Shown: piece after piece, positions 54,816 through 63,731 of the stretch
Position numbering within the stretch: position 1 is the stretch's first letter
Layout of the letters: every line of letters begins with the position of its first letter
Source of the DNA: Sphingobacteriales bacterium
GTDB lineage: Bacteria; Bacteroidota; Bacteroidia; Chitinophagales; Chitinophagaceae
Assembly (NCBI GenBank): GCA_012270485.1
Contig: JAAXIF010000077.1
Span: forward strand, 27,368 to 91,367
Direction: 5' to 3'
DNA: 64,000 nucleotides
Translations under genes and position numbers: made by a program
Notes under the pieces: model-generated
Database searches by the model: none
Told to the model about the DNA's origin: nothing
Seen by the model: only the letters and a program-made list of their open reading frames with translations

Positions 54816-56720
54816 ATGAAAAAACTTTTTGTCTTTGTTGTATTGTCAGTATCTGTTTTGTTGTTGACTGCTCAGGATACTGAACCCATACATATTATTC
54901 CCAATCCATCTTCCGTAATTGTAGGTAATGGGCACTTATCATTAAAACCTCAAATCACTATTAGCGTTGATGGCGAAGGAGTACAGCATATCATTGATCA
55001 ATTCAAAGACAGACTCTTAAAAGCAACAGATACCAGAGCAACCATTGTGCAAAATGGTGCAGATATTGCATTTCAGTTATCAAAAAATGAGGACTCGGCA
55101 TTGGGATCAGAGGGATATCGTCTGATTGTAACAGCAACCAACGTAATGATACTTGCCAATAAACCTGCGGGATTATTTTATGGCATGCAATCATTTTTTC
55201 AATTGTTACCTAAAAGATCAGAAGCGAATAATGCCATTCGCATAAAACAGATCCGAGACTGGAAAATCCCGGTTGTTACCATTACCGATACCCCTCGTTT
55301 TGGCTGGCGTGGACTAATGTTTGATGTGAGTCGTCACTTCTTCACTAAACAAGAAGTAAAACAGTTCATTGATGAAATGGTGCGTTATAAATTCAATTTA
55401 TTGCACTTGCACTTAACCGATGATCAGGGATGGAGAATTCAGATCAAATCATTACCACAATTAACTGATGTAGGCGCCTGGAGACCCAAGCGTGAAGGTA
55501 AATGGGCCAATACTCCTGATCCCTCACCAAACGAACCTAAAGAATATGGTGGGTTTTACACGCATGAAGACATCAAAGAGTTGGTGCAATATGCCAAAGA
55601 GCGTTTTGTAAACATCTTACCTGAAATAGATATTCCAGGTCATAGTATGGCAATGCTTGCTGCTTTCCCAGATTTATCTGCCACTCCCGGAACCAAGTAT
55701 TGGGTGAACGCCGGAGAAAAATTCATGGAATGGCCGGCAGGTGCACATTTCTATGCTTTAAAAGACAATAACCTCTCCCCAGCCAATGAAAAAGTATACC
55801 AAGTGCTTGATAAGGTATTTACGGAAGTAGCACAACTCTTCCCATTTGAGTACATACACATGGGTGGTGATGAAACGGCGAAGAATTTCTGGGAGAAAAG
55901 TGAGGAGATCAAGGAGCTTATGAAAAAAGAGAACCTGAAAGACATGGACGCTGTTCAGAGTTATTTTGTGAAAAGAGTAGAAAAGATCATTCGCTCAAAA
56001 GGCAAGAAGATGATGGGATGGGATGAAATTCTGGAAGGGGGTTTGGCTGAAGGCGCTTCCGTAATGAGTTGGAGAGGTATGAAAGGGGGTATTGCTGCTG
56101 CAAAAGCCAACCATACCGTAGTGATGTCACCAACAGACTTTGCATACTTAGACTATTATCAAGGCGAGAAAACGGTAGAACCTCCGGTATACGCCGGGTT
56201 AAGATTACAGAAAGCCTATCAATTTGATCCTTTGCCGGATAGTATTGATCCCAAGTTTATCTTGGGTGGACAAGCGAATCTCTGGACTGAACAAATCCAG
56301 AATTTCAGAACCGTGCAATATATGTTATGGCCACGTGCACTAGCCATTGCAGAATCGGTATGGTCGCCAAAAGAGCGTAAAAACTGGGGTGATTTTGTCA
56401 ATCGTGTTGAACATCAGTTTGACCGTATGAATCATGCCAAAATCAGGTACAGCACTGCCATGTATGATCCGATTGTTTCTGCACGCTATGATGCTCAAAA
56501 GAACCTGATACTGGTTGTTGACAAAGAAATACCCGATATGAATATTCATTTTTCTATCGATGAAAGTAATCCGGATGACACCTATCGTAAATATGAAACC
56601 CCTTACACCCTACCCAAAGATGTTGCCACGGTAAAATTCGTTTGCTACAAAAATGGTAAACAGGTAGGAAGGCAGATTAATATTTCGGTGGAGGAGTTGA
56701 AGAAGAGAGTGGGGAGATAG
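54816..56720 (+). CDS. exported GH20 beta-N-acetylhexosaminidase
   Basis: A 634-residue enzyme with a signal peptide (MKKLFVFVVLSVSVLLLTAQ) that removes terminal N-acetylglucosamine or N-acetylgalactosamine from chitin oligomers or glycans, in the periplasm or outside the cell. Residues ~25-150 are the GH20b domain; the catalytic barrel begins with FGWRGLMFDVSRHF near 168, and the acid/base pair is Asp352-Glu353 in IHMGGDETAKNFW. RAQ/WPRALAIAESVW near 504 supplies the conserved Trp. A small beta domain (about 540-634) closes the protein. The stop overlaps the first arm of an inverted repeat. Confidence 0.95.
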   Translation: MKKLFVFVVLSVSVLLLTAQDTEPIHIIPNPSSVIVGNGHLSLKPQITISVDGEGVQHIIDQFKDRLLKATDTRATIVQNGADIAFQLSKNEDSALGSEGYRLIVTATNVMILANKPAGLFYGMQSFFQLLPKRSEANNAIRIKQIRDWKIPVVTITDTPRFGWRGLMFDVSRHFFTKQEVKQFIDEMVRYKFNLLHLHLTDDQGWRIQIKSLPQLTDVGAWRPKREGKWANTPDPSPNEPKEYGGFYTHEDIKELVQYAKERFVNILPEIDIPGHSMAMLAAFPDLSATPGTKYWVNAGEKFMEWPAGAHFYALKDNNLSPANEKVYQVLDKVFTEVAQLFPFEYIHMGGDETAKNFWEKSEEIKELMKKENLKDMDAVQSYFVKRVEKIIRSKGKKMMGWDEILEGGLAEGASVMSWRGMKGGIAAAKANHTVVMSPTDFAYLDYYQGEKTVEPPVYAGLRLQKAYQFDPLPDSIDPKFILGGQANLWTEQIQNFRTVQYMLWPRALAIAESVWSPKERKNWGDFVNRVEHQFDRMNHAKIRYSTAMYDPIVSARYDAQKNLILVVDKEIPDMNIHFSIDESNPDDTYRKYETPYTLPKDVATVKFVCYKNGKQVGRQINISVEELKKRVGR

Positions 56721-56873
56721 CTGTGAGCCATGAGCTGCGAGCTTCTAGCTTCTAGCCTCTAGTTGATTGCGTCAATTTAACTATATTAATGCTTACGAAG
56801 TATAATATTGTTTTTGTGTTTTATTCTAAACGCTTTGCTAGTAGCTAGCAGCTCGTGGCTCGCAGCTTTTTTT
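56719..56873 (+). terminator. long inverted repeat with T-run after the hexosaminidase gene
   Basis: The arm AGCTGTGAGCCATGAGCTGCGAGC... at 56719-56750 pairs with AGCTAGCAGCTCGTGGCTCGCAGCT at 56843-56867, followed by seven T's. The arms belong to the AGCTGTGAGC family found at 34497, 45381 and 52658. It may end the hexosaminidase transcript. Confidence 0.65.
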
Positions 56874-57170
56874 GCCGACCCTACTGCCGTTCATCCCAAC
56901 TACCCTCCCCCGCTCCTGTAACTCGTCACAGGAAACAGCCCTTTAATATTTCATTAAGAAATCGGCTACAACAGTTTACTGTTCTGCATTTCAGGGCAAT
57001 GTTAACATTGCTTAACATTGGCATTAACACCACTCATAATAAGGTTGCTGCAACGCTTGTAACTAATCACAATCCGCTTCGTCTATATATCAACACGTTC
57101 TACTTTTGACTTGTCAATCAAACAAAAGAAAACGACAAACTATTGATAACAACATTAATAAAGCAACAAC
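56874..57170. other. intergenic leader region of the PepSY-like gene
   Basis: No gene. A frame over 56855-57109 begins in the inverted repeat, lacks any family feature and is rejected. The region holds the dyad GTTAACATTGCTTAAC / near 57000-57016 and the TACTTTTG box at 57101-57108. Confidence 0.45.
57101..57108 (+). promoter_or_regulatory. -7 box of the PepSY-like gene
   Basis: TACTTTTG matches TAnnTTTG and would give a leader of about 57 nt before ATG 57171. No TTG lies at the correct distance. Confidence 0.45.
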
Positions 57171-57620
57171 ATGAAAAAGTTATTCATCCTGACCTTAGCA
57201 GTCATCGCACTTGGAACCAGCGCTTTTGCTGATACCAACAAAAAAACAAAATACAATGGCGCCAGTCATTTCAGTTCTACTTTCACAGGTGTGAAAGAAG
57301 TAAGCTGGAGTGCTGATGCAAAATTCGAGAAAGTGAGCTTTCTGGAAAATGGTATTAAGAAAGAGGTATTTTATACTCATGATGGAGAGTTAATTGGTGC
57401 TACCAAAACTTTCGCTTTCGATAAATTACCTAAGTCTGCTTTACAAACCATCACTACTAAATACACTTATCCTGAATTTCAGTTAGAAGATTGTATTGAA
57501 TTCACCAATGCTGCAGGAGAAACCAGCTACTTTATCTCTATGGAAAAAGTAAATCAAAAGTTGGTACTTGAAATTTCTGAAGCAGGTAGTGTAAGCATTT
57601 TCTCAAAAGAGAGCAAATAA
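57171..57620 (+). CDS. exported PepSY-like protein
   Basis: A 149-residue protein with a signal peptide (MKKLFILTLAVIALGTSAFA). The rest fits the PepSY-like/DUF2874 pattern of small Bacteroidota periplasmic proteins: VSWSADAKFEKVSFLENG, then FYTHDGELIGATKTF and LPKSALQTITTKY. Function unknown; relatives are abundant, single-domain and often strongly expressed. A long leader with a -7 box precedes it and a strong terminator follows, so it is a one-gene unit. Confidence 0.7.
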   Translation: MKKLFILTLAVIALGTSAFADTNKKTKYNGASHFSSTFTGVKEVSWSADAKFEKVSFLENGIKKEVFYTHDGELIGATKTFAFDKLPKSALQTITTKYTYPEFQLEDCIEFTNAAGETSYFISMEKVNQKLVLEISEAGSVSIFSKESK

Positions 57621-57647
57621 GACGCAATTTTCTCAGTCTATATATCC

Positions 57648-57675
57648 ACCCGGCCCGTAAGCCGGGTTTTCTTTT
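57648..57675 (+). terminator. intrinsic terminator of the PepSY-like gene
   Basis: ACCCGGC-CCGTAA-GCCGGGT forms a 7-bp stem followed by TTTCTTTT. Confidence 0.92.
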
Positions 57676-57768
57676 AACAATCATCCTTGTGAACATTTTG
57701 TCTGATACTTAGCCCTATTCCTTAACTTCCGTTCGGATTATTACTCAACTGTAACCGCGGATTTTGGA

Positions 57769-59625
57769 ATGAATTGCCATGCTTCTATATATCGATGCTT
57801 ATTTTTTATCTCGGCATGTATAAGTATCATCCCATGCATGGCACAAGAATCTAAACTGAAAGAAGACACTGTTTTTTTTCTGGCCAATAAAAAGGGGCTA
57901 TTGGGTAAACTGGGTAGAGCCGTATCTGTAAGTGGTAGAGAAGATATTATCACTGAAAATAAAGGCGCCATTAAAAACGAAGAAGTTTTTAACCCTTTTC
58001 GTGGAAAAATCATCCGTCAAATTAGGGTTGAAAAATTATCATTTGATAACTCTGTCAATGATACAATAAAAGTACAACGCCGGCTCATCAATGATATCAG
58101 CGATGCATTGTATACCGGGACTACCAACAAGACCATTCTACGTAATCTTTTTTTTGTAACCGGGGATACATTGTACCCATATCTTATTGCCGACAATGAA
58201 CGATTCCTGCGCGAACTGTCTTTTCTTCAGGATGCCAAAATCGTAGCCTCTGATGTTGAAAATGATGAAAACGCGGTAGACATTACCATTCGTTGGAAAG
58301 ATCTATTCCCAATAGGTGGCAGTGCTGAAATAGGTTCACTCAAAACCATGAGCCTAGAAGTGAATAACGATAACTTATTCGGCTCAGGTGATAGAATTCA
58401 ATTTCGTGGGTTATATGATATGGACAGAAGACCGGATTTTGGCTCCGGCTTTGAATACATCAAGCGAAATATAGGTGGTAGTTTTGTAAACCTGATGTTT
58501 GGGTACCAAACACATGCACCAGCATTCAATAGTGGTAGAAGAGAAGAGAAAGCCTTGTATTTACGTGGTGAATTACCCTTGGTTAGCCCTTATCACTCTT
58601 GGACCGGAGGATTTGAGTTATCTGAACGTCATACAGAAAATGGCTATCTCACCGATTCATTGTACAAGGTAGACTTTAAATATACCTATCAAACTTTGGA
58701 TGGCTGGCTGGCATATAATGTGGGTGCTAAAAAACAACTCAAAAAGAATTTTACATCGAGATTAAAAAGGTTTATTGGAGTACGTGGTGTGCAACGTTTG
58801 TTCAATGATATACCGGAACAATTCAAAACCACATACAATTATTATTATTCGAATCTCGAAGCAGTCTTAGGTGCTTTCACCATTTTTCAACAGGATTATT
58901 ATCATACCAATTTCTTATACGGTTTTGGTCGTAATGAAGATGTTCCCGAAGGTTTTAGCATGACTTTTCTAGGGGGATGGGTTAAAAGAAATCAGGTAGA
59001 AAGACCTTATGTAGGGTTTGATTATCAAAGAAATTATTTTTCGGATAGTAAGAACTATGTGAACTATATCATTCGCTTTGGTACTTATTTCAATCAAAAC
59101 AGATTTGAAGATATCAGTGGATTAACAAGCATTGAATATTTCACCCGGCTGCGTAAAATCAGTGGATCAAATTGGCACACTCGTCACTTCTTAAGTGGTA
59201 GCATTACCCAACAAGTAAAAACAGTTTTGAATGAGCCGTTGAGATTGACCAGTATTTTTGGTATTCCGGAATTCAGAAATGAATTGACAAGGGCGTCTAC
59301 CCGGATTACTGCTAATTGCGAATCTGTTTTTTACAATACACAAAAGAATTATGGATTTAGTTTTGCGCCTTTTGTATTCAGTAATATCACCTATCTGAAA
59401 AGTATCGGAGAAGGTTTTGATAAAGGGGATATTTTCTCCTCATTCGGAACAGGTGTCAGAACCAGAAATGAAAACCTTGTTTTTGGTACCATGGAATTGA
59501 AGGTATTTTATTATCCACGTACTACCGATCGGATGACACCCTGGAATCTGACATTCAATACCGGTTTACGCTTTAAATACAATAGCCAGTTATTGAAACG
59601 TCCGGATTTTGTTCAGGTGAATTAG
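57769..59625 (+). CDS. BamA/D15-like outer membrane protein
   Basis: A 618-residue exported protein with a signal peptide (about 1-25, ending CMAQ). Residues about 78-180 look like a POTRA domain (IIRQIRVEKLSFD, later FLQDAKIVASDVEND), followed by alternating strands from about 200 that form a beta-barrel: NNDNLFGSGDRIQFRG is a typical BamA/TamA/ShlB-type first barrel motif. The C-terminus is FVQVN rather than a classical Phe/Trp end. It may assemble or export other outer-membrane proteins, or act as a surface receptor. Only one POTRA-like domain is visible, so it is not the main BamA. Confidence 0.75.
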   Translation: MNCHASIYRCLFFISACISIIPCMAQESKLKEDTVFFLANKKGLLGKLGRAVSVSGREDIITENKGAIKNEEVFNPFRGKIIRQIRVEKLSFDNSVNDTIKVQRRLINDISDALYTGTTNKTILRNLFFVTGDTLYPYLIADNERFLRELSFLQDAKIVASDVENDENAVDITIRWKDLFPIGGSAEIGSLKTMSLEVNNDNLFGSGDRIQFRGLYDMDRRPDFGSGFEYIKRNIGGSFVNLMFGYQTHAPAFNSGRREEKALYLRGELPLVSPYHSWTGGFELSERHTENGYLTDSLYKVDFKYTYQTLDGWLAYNVGAKKQLKKNFTSRLKRFIGVRGVQRLFNDIPEQFKTTYNYYYSNLEAVLGAFTIFQQDYYHTNFLYGFGRNEDVPEGFSMTFLGGWVKRNQVERPYVGFDYQRNYFSDSKNYVNYIIRFGTYFNQNRFEDISGLTSIEYFTRLRKISGSNWHTRHFLSGSITQQVKTVLNEPLRLTSIFGIPEFRNELTRASTRITANCESVFYNTQKNYGFSFAPFVFSNITYLKSIGEGFDKGDIFSSFGTGVRTRNENLVFGTMELKVFYYPRTTDRMTPWNLTFNTGLRFKYNSQLLKRPDFVQVN

Positions 59626-59656
59626 AATGAATAGCATTCAACTGATTATGTATGAT

Positions 59657-59700
59657 GATTGAACGCGGATGATCATGATTTTTTATGATCAGCGCAGATT
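59657..59700. repeat. dyad-containing intergenic repeat
   Basis: GAACGCGGATGATCATGATTTTTTATGATCAGCGCAGATT contains the dyad TGATCAT / ATGATCA around a T-run. It lies between the outer-membrane gene and the DUF2911 gene. Its form recalls other dispersed words but no second copy was found in this window. Confidence 0.5.
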
Positions 59701-59835
59701 GGATGGGGTTAGCATTAGAGACCACTCATCAATTAAATGGAAGCTCATGGTTTTTAACATTCCGAGCATCATAAAATACACTTAAACGTCAACCTTTTCG
59801 TCTAATTTTCGTTTATAAACATAAACACGATTACC

Positions 59836-60351
59836 ATGAAGAAATTATTTGCCATGATGGCCCTGACCGGTCTGTTGTACACATCCATCTCTGCTTGTGC
59901 ACAGGATAAATCAAAAAGACCGAGTCCACCCGCTCATGTATCTGAAACCGTTGGTGGAACAAAAATCACCATTGATTACAGCCAACCTTCTTTAAAAGGA
60001 CGAGAATTGGGAAAGGACATCGAACCCAAAGACGGGAAAGTATGGCGTGCAGGTGCCAATGAAAAAACATGGATTGAATTCAGTAAAGATGTGACCATTG
60101 AGGGCAAGCCATTGGCTGCCGGTAAATATGGTTTCTTCACACTTAAAAATGGCAATGATTGGACATTGATCTTCAGCAAAAAATGGGAAGGATGGGGAAC
60201 ACAATACAATGAATCAGATGATGCATTGAGAGTGAATGTAAAGCAAGCTGCAGCAGGTGCTTCTGAAGAAAAACTAACTTATACCATTTCAAAAGCCGGT
60301 GTTATTACCCTTGCTTGGGGAACCCTAAGGGTTGATTTTACAGTAAAATAA
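59836..60351 (+). CDS. exported DUF2911 protein
   Basis: A 171-residue protein with a signal peptide ending in a Cys (LLYTSISACAQ), so possibly a lipoprotein. It matches DUF2911 by VSETVGGTKITIDYSQPSLKGRE near 40, VWRAGANEKTWIEFSKDV near 70 and AGKYGFFTLKNGNDWTLIFSK near 98. The fold is predicted to be all beta and the function is unknown; the family is almost limited to Bacteroidota. It starts at ATG 59836 and has its own terminator. Confidence 0.87.
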   Translation: MKKLFAMMALTGLLYTSISACAQDKSKRPSPPAHVSETVGGTKITIDYSQPSLKGRELGKDIEPKDGKVWRAGANEKTWIEFSKDVTIEGKPLAAGKYGFFTLKNGNDWTLIFSKKWEGWGTQYNESDDALRVNVKQAAAGASEEKLTYTISKAGVITLAWGTLRVDFTVK

Positions 60352-60368
60352 TCAGTACAATATATTTT

Positions 60369-60410
60369 AGCCACAGATTCGCAGATTATTTGTTGAATCT
60401 GTGGCTTTTT
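60369..60410 (+). terminator. intrinsic terminator of the DUF2911 gene
   Basis: AGCCACAGATTC and GAATCTGTGGCT form a 12-bp stem with a 14-base loop, followed by five T's. Confidence 0.88.
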
Positions 60411-60456
60411 CGTGTAAAAACAGAACCTTTGCGTTCGTCATATGTAGTTTACAGGT

Positions 60457-61248
60457 ATGGTACAGGCATATAATTTTTTAGCAAGTTGGCAGCTTTTTCC
60501 CGAGAAATGTGATTTTCAATCAGGCATCCCTCCGAAAAGTGGCAATTATAAAATAGAATCAGCCGATAACGGTCATGCATTAAGTATTAGTATCAATTGG
60601 GTATCGATGGATAATGAAGCCTACTACACCCAATACAAAATTGTTCCGGATGGCAAGTCGCATCTTTTTGAAAATGTGGAGTTGGCTGATGAAGCACAAG
60701 CCAGCATTGAGAACTCTTCTACCCTTTTATTCAAATTTTATAAGAACGGGCAAGTGATACTGGAAGTTAAACATGAGATCATGCCCAATGGTTATTTGAA
60801 GCTAACACAACAGGGATATGACAAAGACAATAAGCCTTTTGTAAATATTGAAATGTATCATAAACAGCTGAGTGTTCTTCCATATGCATCATCAGTAGCC
60901 GGAGTGGCCATCAGACCTACTAAAGAAGGTGTGATCAAACACAAAGCATTATCTGCTATGGAAGATCAAACCAATATGCAATTGGATCAGATACGTCAGC
61001 AGATCGAGTTATTGGCGAGACAAGCACAAGAGATCAGAAAAAGAAAAGAACTGAGCATGATGATCTATGAAGCAAAACTAAGTTTCAAACCACAGATCGG
61101 ACATATCTATCATCTCTATGAAAAAAATGACGGACAACATATTCTTTCTCTTGTAGCACCACAGGAATGGGGTGGTTCGGGCCCTTTTAAACAGTTTGTA
61201 TCATCCGTTCGTTTATTGGCTGATCATACATGGGTTGAAGTGAATTAA
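60457..61248 (+). CDS. DUF2452-containing protein
   Basis: A 263-residue protein without signal peptide. The first ~150 residues form a beta-rich part (FYKNGQVILEVKHEIM), and the second part, from KEGVIKHKALSAMEDQT near 158, matches DUF2452: an amphipathic helix rich in Gln (LDQIRQQIELLARQAQEIRKRK), then GHIYHLYEKNDGQHILS and EWGG. Function unknown. It starts at ATG 60457, and a YhcH-family gene follows 40 bp after its stop. Confidence 0.65.
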   Translation: MVQAYNFLASWQLFPEKCDFQSGIPPKSGNYKIESADNGHALSISINWVSMDNEAYYTQYKIVPDGKSHLFENVELADEAQASIENSSTLLFKFYKNGQVILEVKHEIMPNGYLKLTQQGYDKDNKPFVNIEMYHKQLSVLPYASSVAGVAIRPTKEGVIKHKALSAMEDQTNMQLDQIRQQIELLARQAQEIRKRKELSMMIYEAKLSFKPQIGHIYHLYEKNDGQHILSLVAPQEWGGSGPFKQFVSSVRLLADHTWVEVN

Positions 61249-61288
61249 TTGCAGGTTCTGCTCTCATTGAAAAAAGTATATTTGAAAC

Positions 61289-61762
61289 ATGGTAATCGAT
61301 CATATCACACGTGCTGTCATTTACTATCATCTCCATCCCGGAATAGAAGTTGCACTTCGTTATATTCAAACCACTGATTTTTCGAAACTGGAAAATGGTC
61401 AATATGAAATAGCGGGAGAACAAGTATTTGCCATCGTGCAATCATATGACACCAAAGATCCTTCCGCAGAAAAATTAGAAGCACACAAAAAATATATCGA
61501 TGTTCAATATGTAGTGAGTGGACAAGAAAAAATGGGACATGCACTTCTTAAAGCACAAATCCCATCTCGCGAATATCAACCAGATAATGATTTCATGTTG
61601 TTTGATGAAGCCCCTGATTTCTTTTCCCTGATCACAGAAGGCATGTTCACCATTTTTTATCCATCAGACCTGCACATGCCTTGTATTCTTCATCAAGCAC
61701 CTTCCCAAGTTAAAAAGGTAGTGGTAAAAGTAGGTGTGGATTTTATTGGAGATGACCTTTAA
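61289..61762 (+). CDS. YhcH/YjgK/YiaL-family protein
   Basis: A 157-residue protein of the DUF386 family, a cupin-like fold. The conserved motifs are EAHKKYIDVQYVVSGQEKM (about 69-87) with a His and an acidic residue likely binding metal, FYPSDLHMPC near 130 and the closing VKKVVVKV. E. coli YhcH is encoded with the sialic-acid genes and YiaL with sugar genes; the substrate is unsettled. A TATATTTG box lies only 5 bp before the ATG, so a leaderless message is possible. Its 3' end overlaps the UbiD-family gene by 20 bp. Confidence 0.85.
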   Translation: MVIDHITRAVIYYHLHPGIEVALRYIQTTDFSKLENGQYEIAGEQVFAIVQSYDTKDPSAEKLEAHKKYIDVQYVVSGQEKMGHALLKAQIPSREYQPDNDFMLFDEAPDFFSLITEGMFTIFYPSDLHMPCILHQAPSQVKKVVVKVGVDFIGDDL

Positions 61763-63593
61763 TCCCATAAAGACTCCCCCCTTTCGAGAATAATCGATCA
61801 ACTCTTTTTTCTGTCGCAGTATCTTTTGTAACAGGCGGCGCATGATGGGGTTTGATACGCGCATCTACGATCATCGGTCCTTCGCAGCCCCAGTGTTTAT
61901 TGCGTGTAAACGAAGCAATTCCATATATATCATGTGATGGATTACTTCTTGTATAAGTCACCCATAAATAATTACCCAGTTTTTCTCCGGTAAATGAAGC
62001 ATCATCACAAAGAACTATTTGTACGATTCCTTTTAACGCTGGTAAATGATGTGCTAATTGTGCATTCAACTGTTCGATCTGTAAAGATGTTTTTTCCGCA
62101 TTTACAAAAGCATCTGATTCTAAGCAAATAACACCGGGCATTGGAAGTGATGCCTTCCCGAATCCATTTAAATCATTCAACACAGAAGGTATTTCTGTGG
62201 CTAATGTTCTCAATACTTCTCCATAGGCTGCAAATACGACTTTACTTCCTGTATTCAAGCCTGTTCCGGAATAATCCAATGTATCAATGGTGGTATTGGT
62301 ATGAAAATGAATATCACGAGTTAAATCGATCCGCTCAAAAACGTATTCAAAAAACGCTTTCACATGATGCGTCGATAATTGTTGGGTATCATCTGCTGTA
62401 ATGAATAAGAACTTAGCGAGACTCAATTGTCCGGTTCCAAGAATATGATTCGCAATGGTTAGTAATTCAGCAGGTTGTTTGGTAGGCAGATAAGGTGTAT
62501 ACCTTTCACTTCCAATAGCCAATAACAAAGGGTGTACACCTGCAGCATCCACGGCGTGTACTTCTTTCACACCGGGTATTTCCTGTGGTATCGCATCTCC
62601 GGTAATTTCGTGGATCAATTGTCCAAAACTGGTATCTTCTTGTGGAGGCCTTCCTACGACCGTAAAAGGCCAGATCGCATTTTTCTTAGCATATACTTTG
62701 TGTACACGCATCAATGGAAAAGGATGTTGTAAACTATAATACCCCAGATGATCACCAAAAGGACCTTCAGGTTTGTTGTCACCCGGATACACTTCACCTG
62801 TAATAACAAAATCAGCATCGGTACTCAAACAAAATCCATCCTCATATGTGTATCTGAAACGTCTGCCTCCTAATACCCCTGCAAATGTCATTTCACTGAT
62901 GCCTTCCGGCAATGGCATGACTGCTGCTACTGTATGTGAAGGTGGTCCGCCAACGAAACAACTTACTTTTAATGGAAGTCCTTTTTTGTTCGCTTTTGTT
63001 TGGTGAACACCAATGCCTCTGTGTAGCTGATAATGCAACCCGATCTCTTTGTCTTTTTCATAATCATTCCCATTCAATTGAATACGATACATACCCAGGT
63101 TGGCTTTCATAATACCCGGCTGATCCACATCTTCTGTATACACTTGGGGTAAAGTAACAAAAGCACCACCATCCATCGGCCAATGATGTATCAAAGGGAG
63201 ATCACTGATTTTTATTTCTCGATACAATACCGGTTTATTGAGTGGATTTTTTAAAGGCAATGCCTTGAGAGCTGCAATACCAGTACGAATATTTTGCAAA
63301 GGTTGTTTAATCGCCTTGATCGGGTCGCCCTTCAGCTCAATCAACTTTTGAACTTGAGCCAGTGTTTCGCGGAATATAAACCTGCTTCTGTCTAATGTTC
63401 CGAAAATATTGGAAGCAGCTCTGTACTCAGTTCCTTTTACATGCTCAAATAGTAGTGCCGGACCCCCCATCTCGTATACACGCAAGTGAATAGCCGCCAT
63501 TTCCAAATAAGGATCTACTTCTTCTTTAATGCGTACTAACTGACCATTTTTTTCCAAATCAATTAGGCAGGATTCGAGTGATGGGTAAGACAT
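61743..63593 (-). CDS. UbiD-family decarboxylase, probably menaquinone-related
   Basis: A 616-residue prenyl-FMN-dependent decarboxylase of the UbiD family, started at ATG 63593 (a TTG at 63647 opens the frame but adds 18 unsupported residues). Landmarks are SNIFGTLDRSRFIF near 60, GMYRIQLNGND near 185 with the Mn/prenyl-FMN region, GDHLGYYSLQHPFPL near 290 and the Glu in QLIHEITGDAIP. Members of about 610 residues act in the futalosine menaquinone route, the pathway of the mqnA gene at 24.1 kb, so decarboxylation of 1,4-dihydroxy-6-naphthoate is the likely role. It converges on and overlaps the YhcH gene. Confidence 0.85.
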   Translation of the reverse strand: MSYPSLESCLIDLEKNGQLVRIKEEVDPYLEMAAIHLRVYEMGGPALLFEHVKGTEYRAASNIFGTLDRSRFIFRETLAQVQKLIELKGDPIKAIKQPLQNIRTGIAALKALPLKNPLNKPVLYREIKISDLPLIHHWPMDGGAFVTLPQVYTEDVDQPGIMKANLGMYRIQLNGNDYEKDKEIGLHYQLHRGIGVHQTKANKKGLPLKVSCFVGGPPSHTVAAVMPLPEGISEMTFAGVLGGRRFRYTYEDGFCLSTDADFVITGEVYPGDNKPEGPFGDHLGYYSLQHPFPLMRVHKVYAKKNAIWPFTVVGRPPQEDTSFGQLIHEITGDAIPQEIPGVKEVHAVDAAGVHPLLLAIGSERYTPYLPTKQPAELLTIANHILGTGQLSLAKFLFITADDTQQLSTHHVKAFFEYVFERIDLTRDIHFHTNTTIDTLDYSGTGLNTGSKVVFAAYGEVLRTLATEIPSVLNDLNGFGKASLPMPGVICLESDAFVNAEKTSLQIEQLNAQLAHHLPALKGIVQIVLCDDASFTGEKLGNYLWVTYTRSNPSHDIYGIASFTRNKHWGCEGPMIVDARIKPHHAPPVTKDTATEKRVDRLFSKGGSLYGIKGHLQ

Positions 63594-63731
63594 AGTTTTA
63601 AAACATTGTTGGCTGCAAATAGTTGAGCAGAAGTATTCCTCCTGCAAAATAAGTCATTACACATAAGTGTGTTGCAGAACTGCGTTTTATTTCCGACCTT
63701 AATACCATTCAAAACCCTAAACAACCAAATT

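Noticed and set aside
56855..57109. 84-residue frame before the PepSY-like gene
   Set aside because: It begins with GTG inside an inverted repeat, has no recognisable features and overlaps the promoter box.
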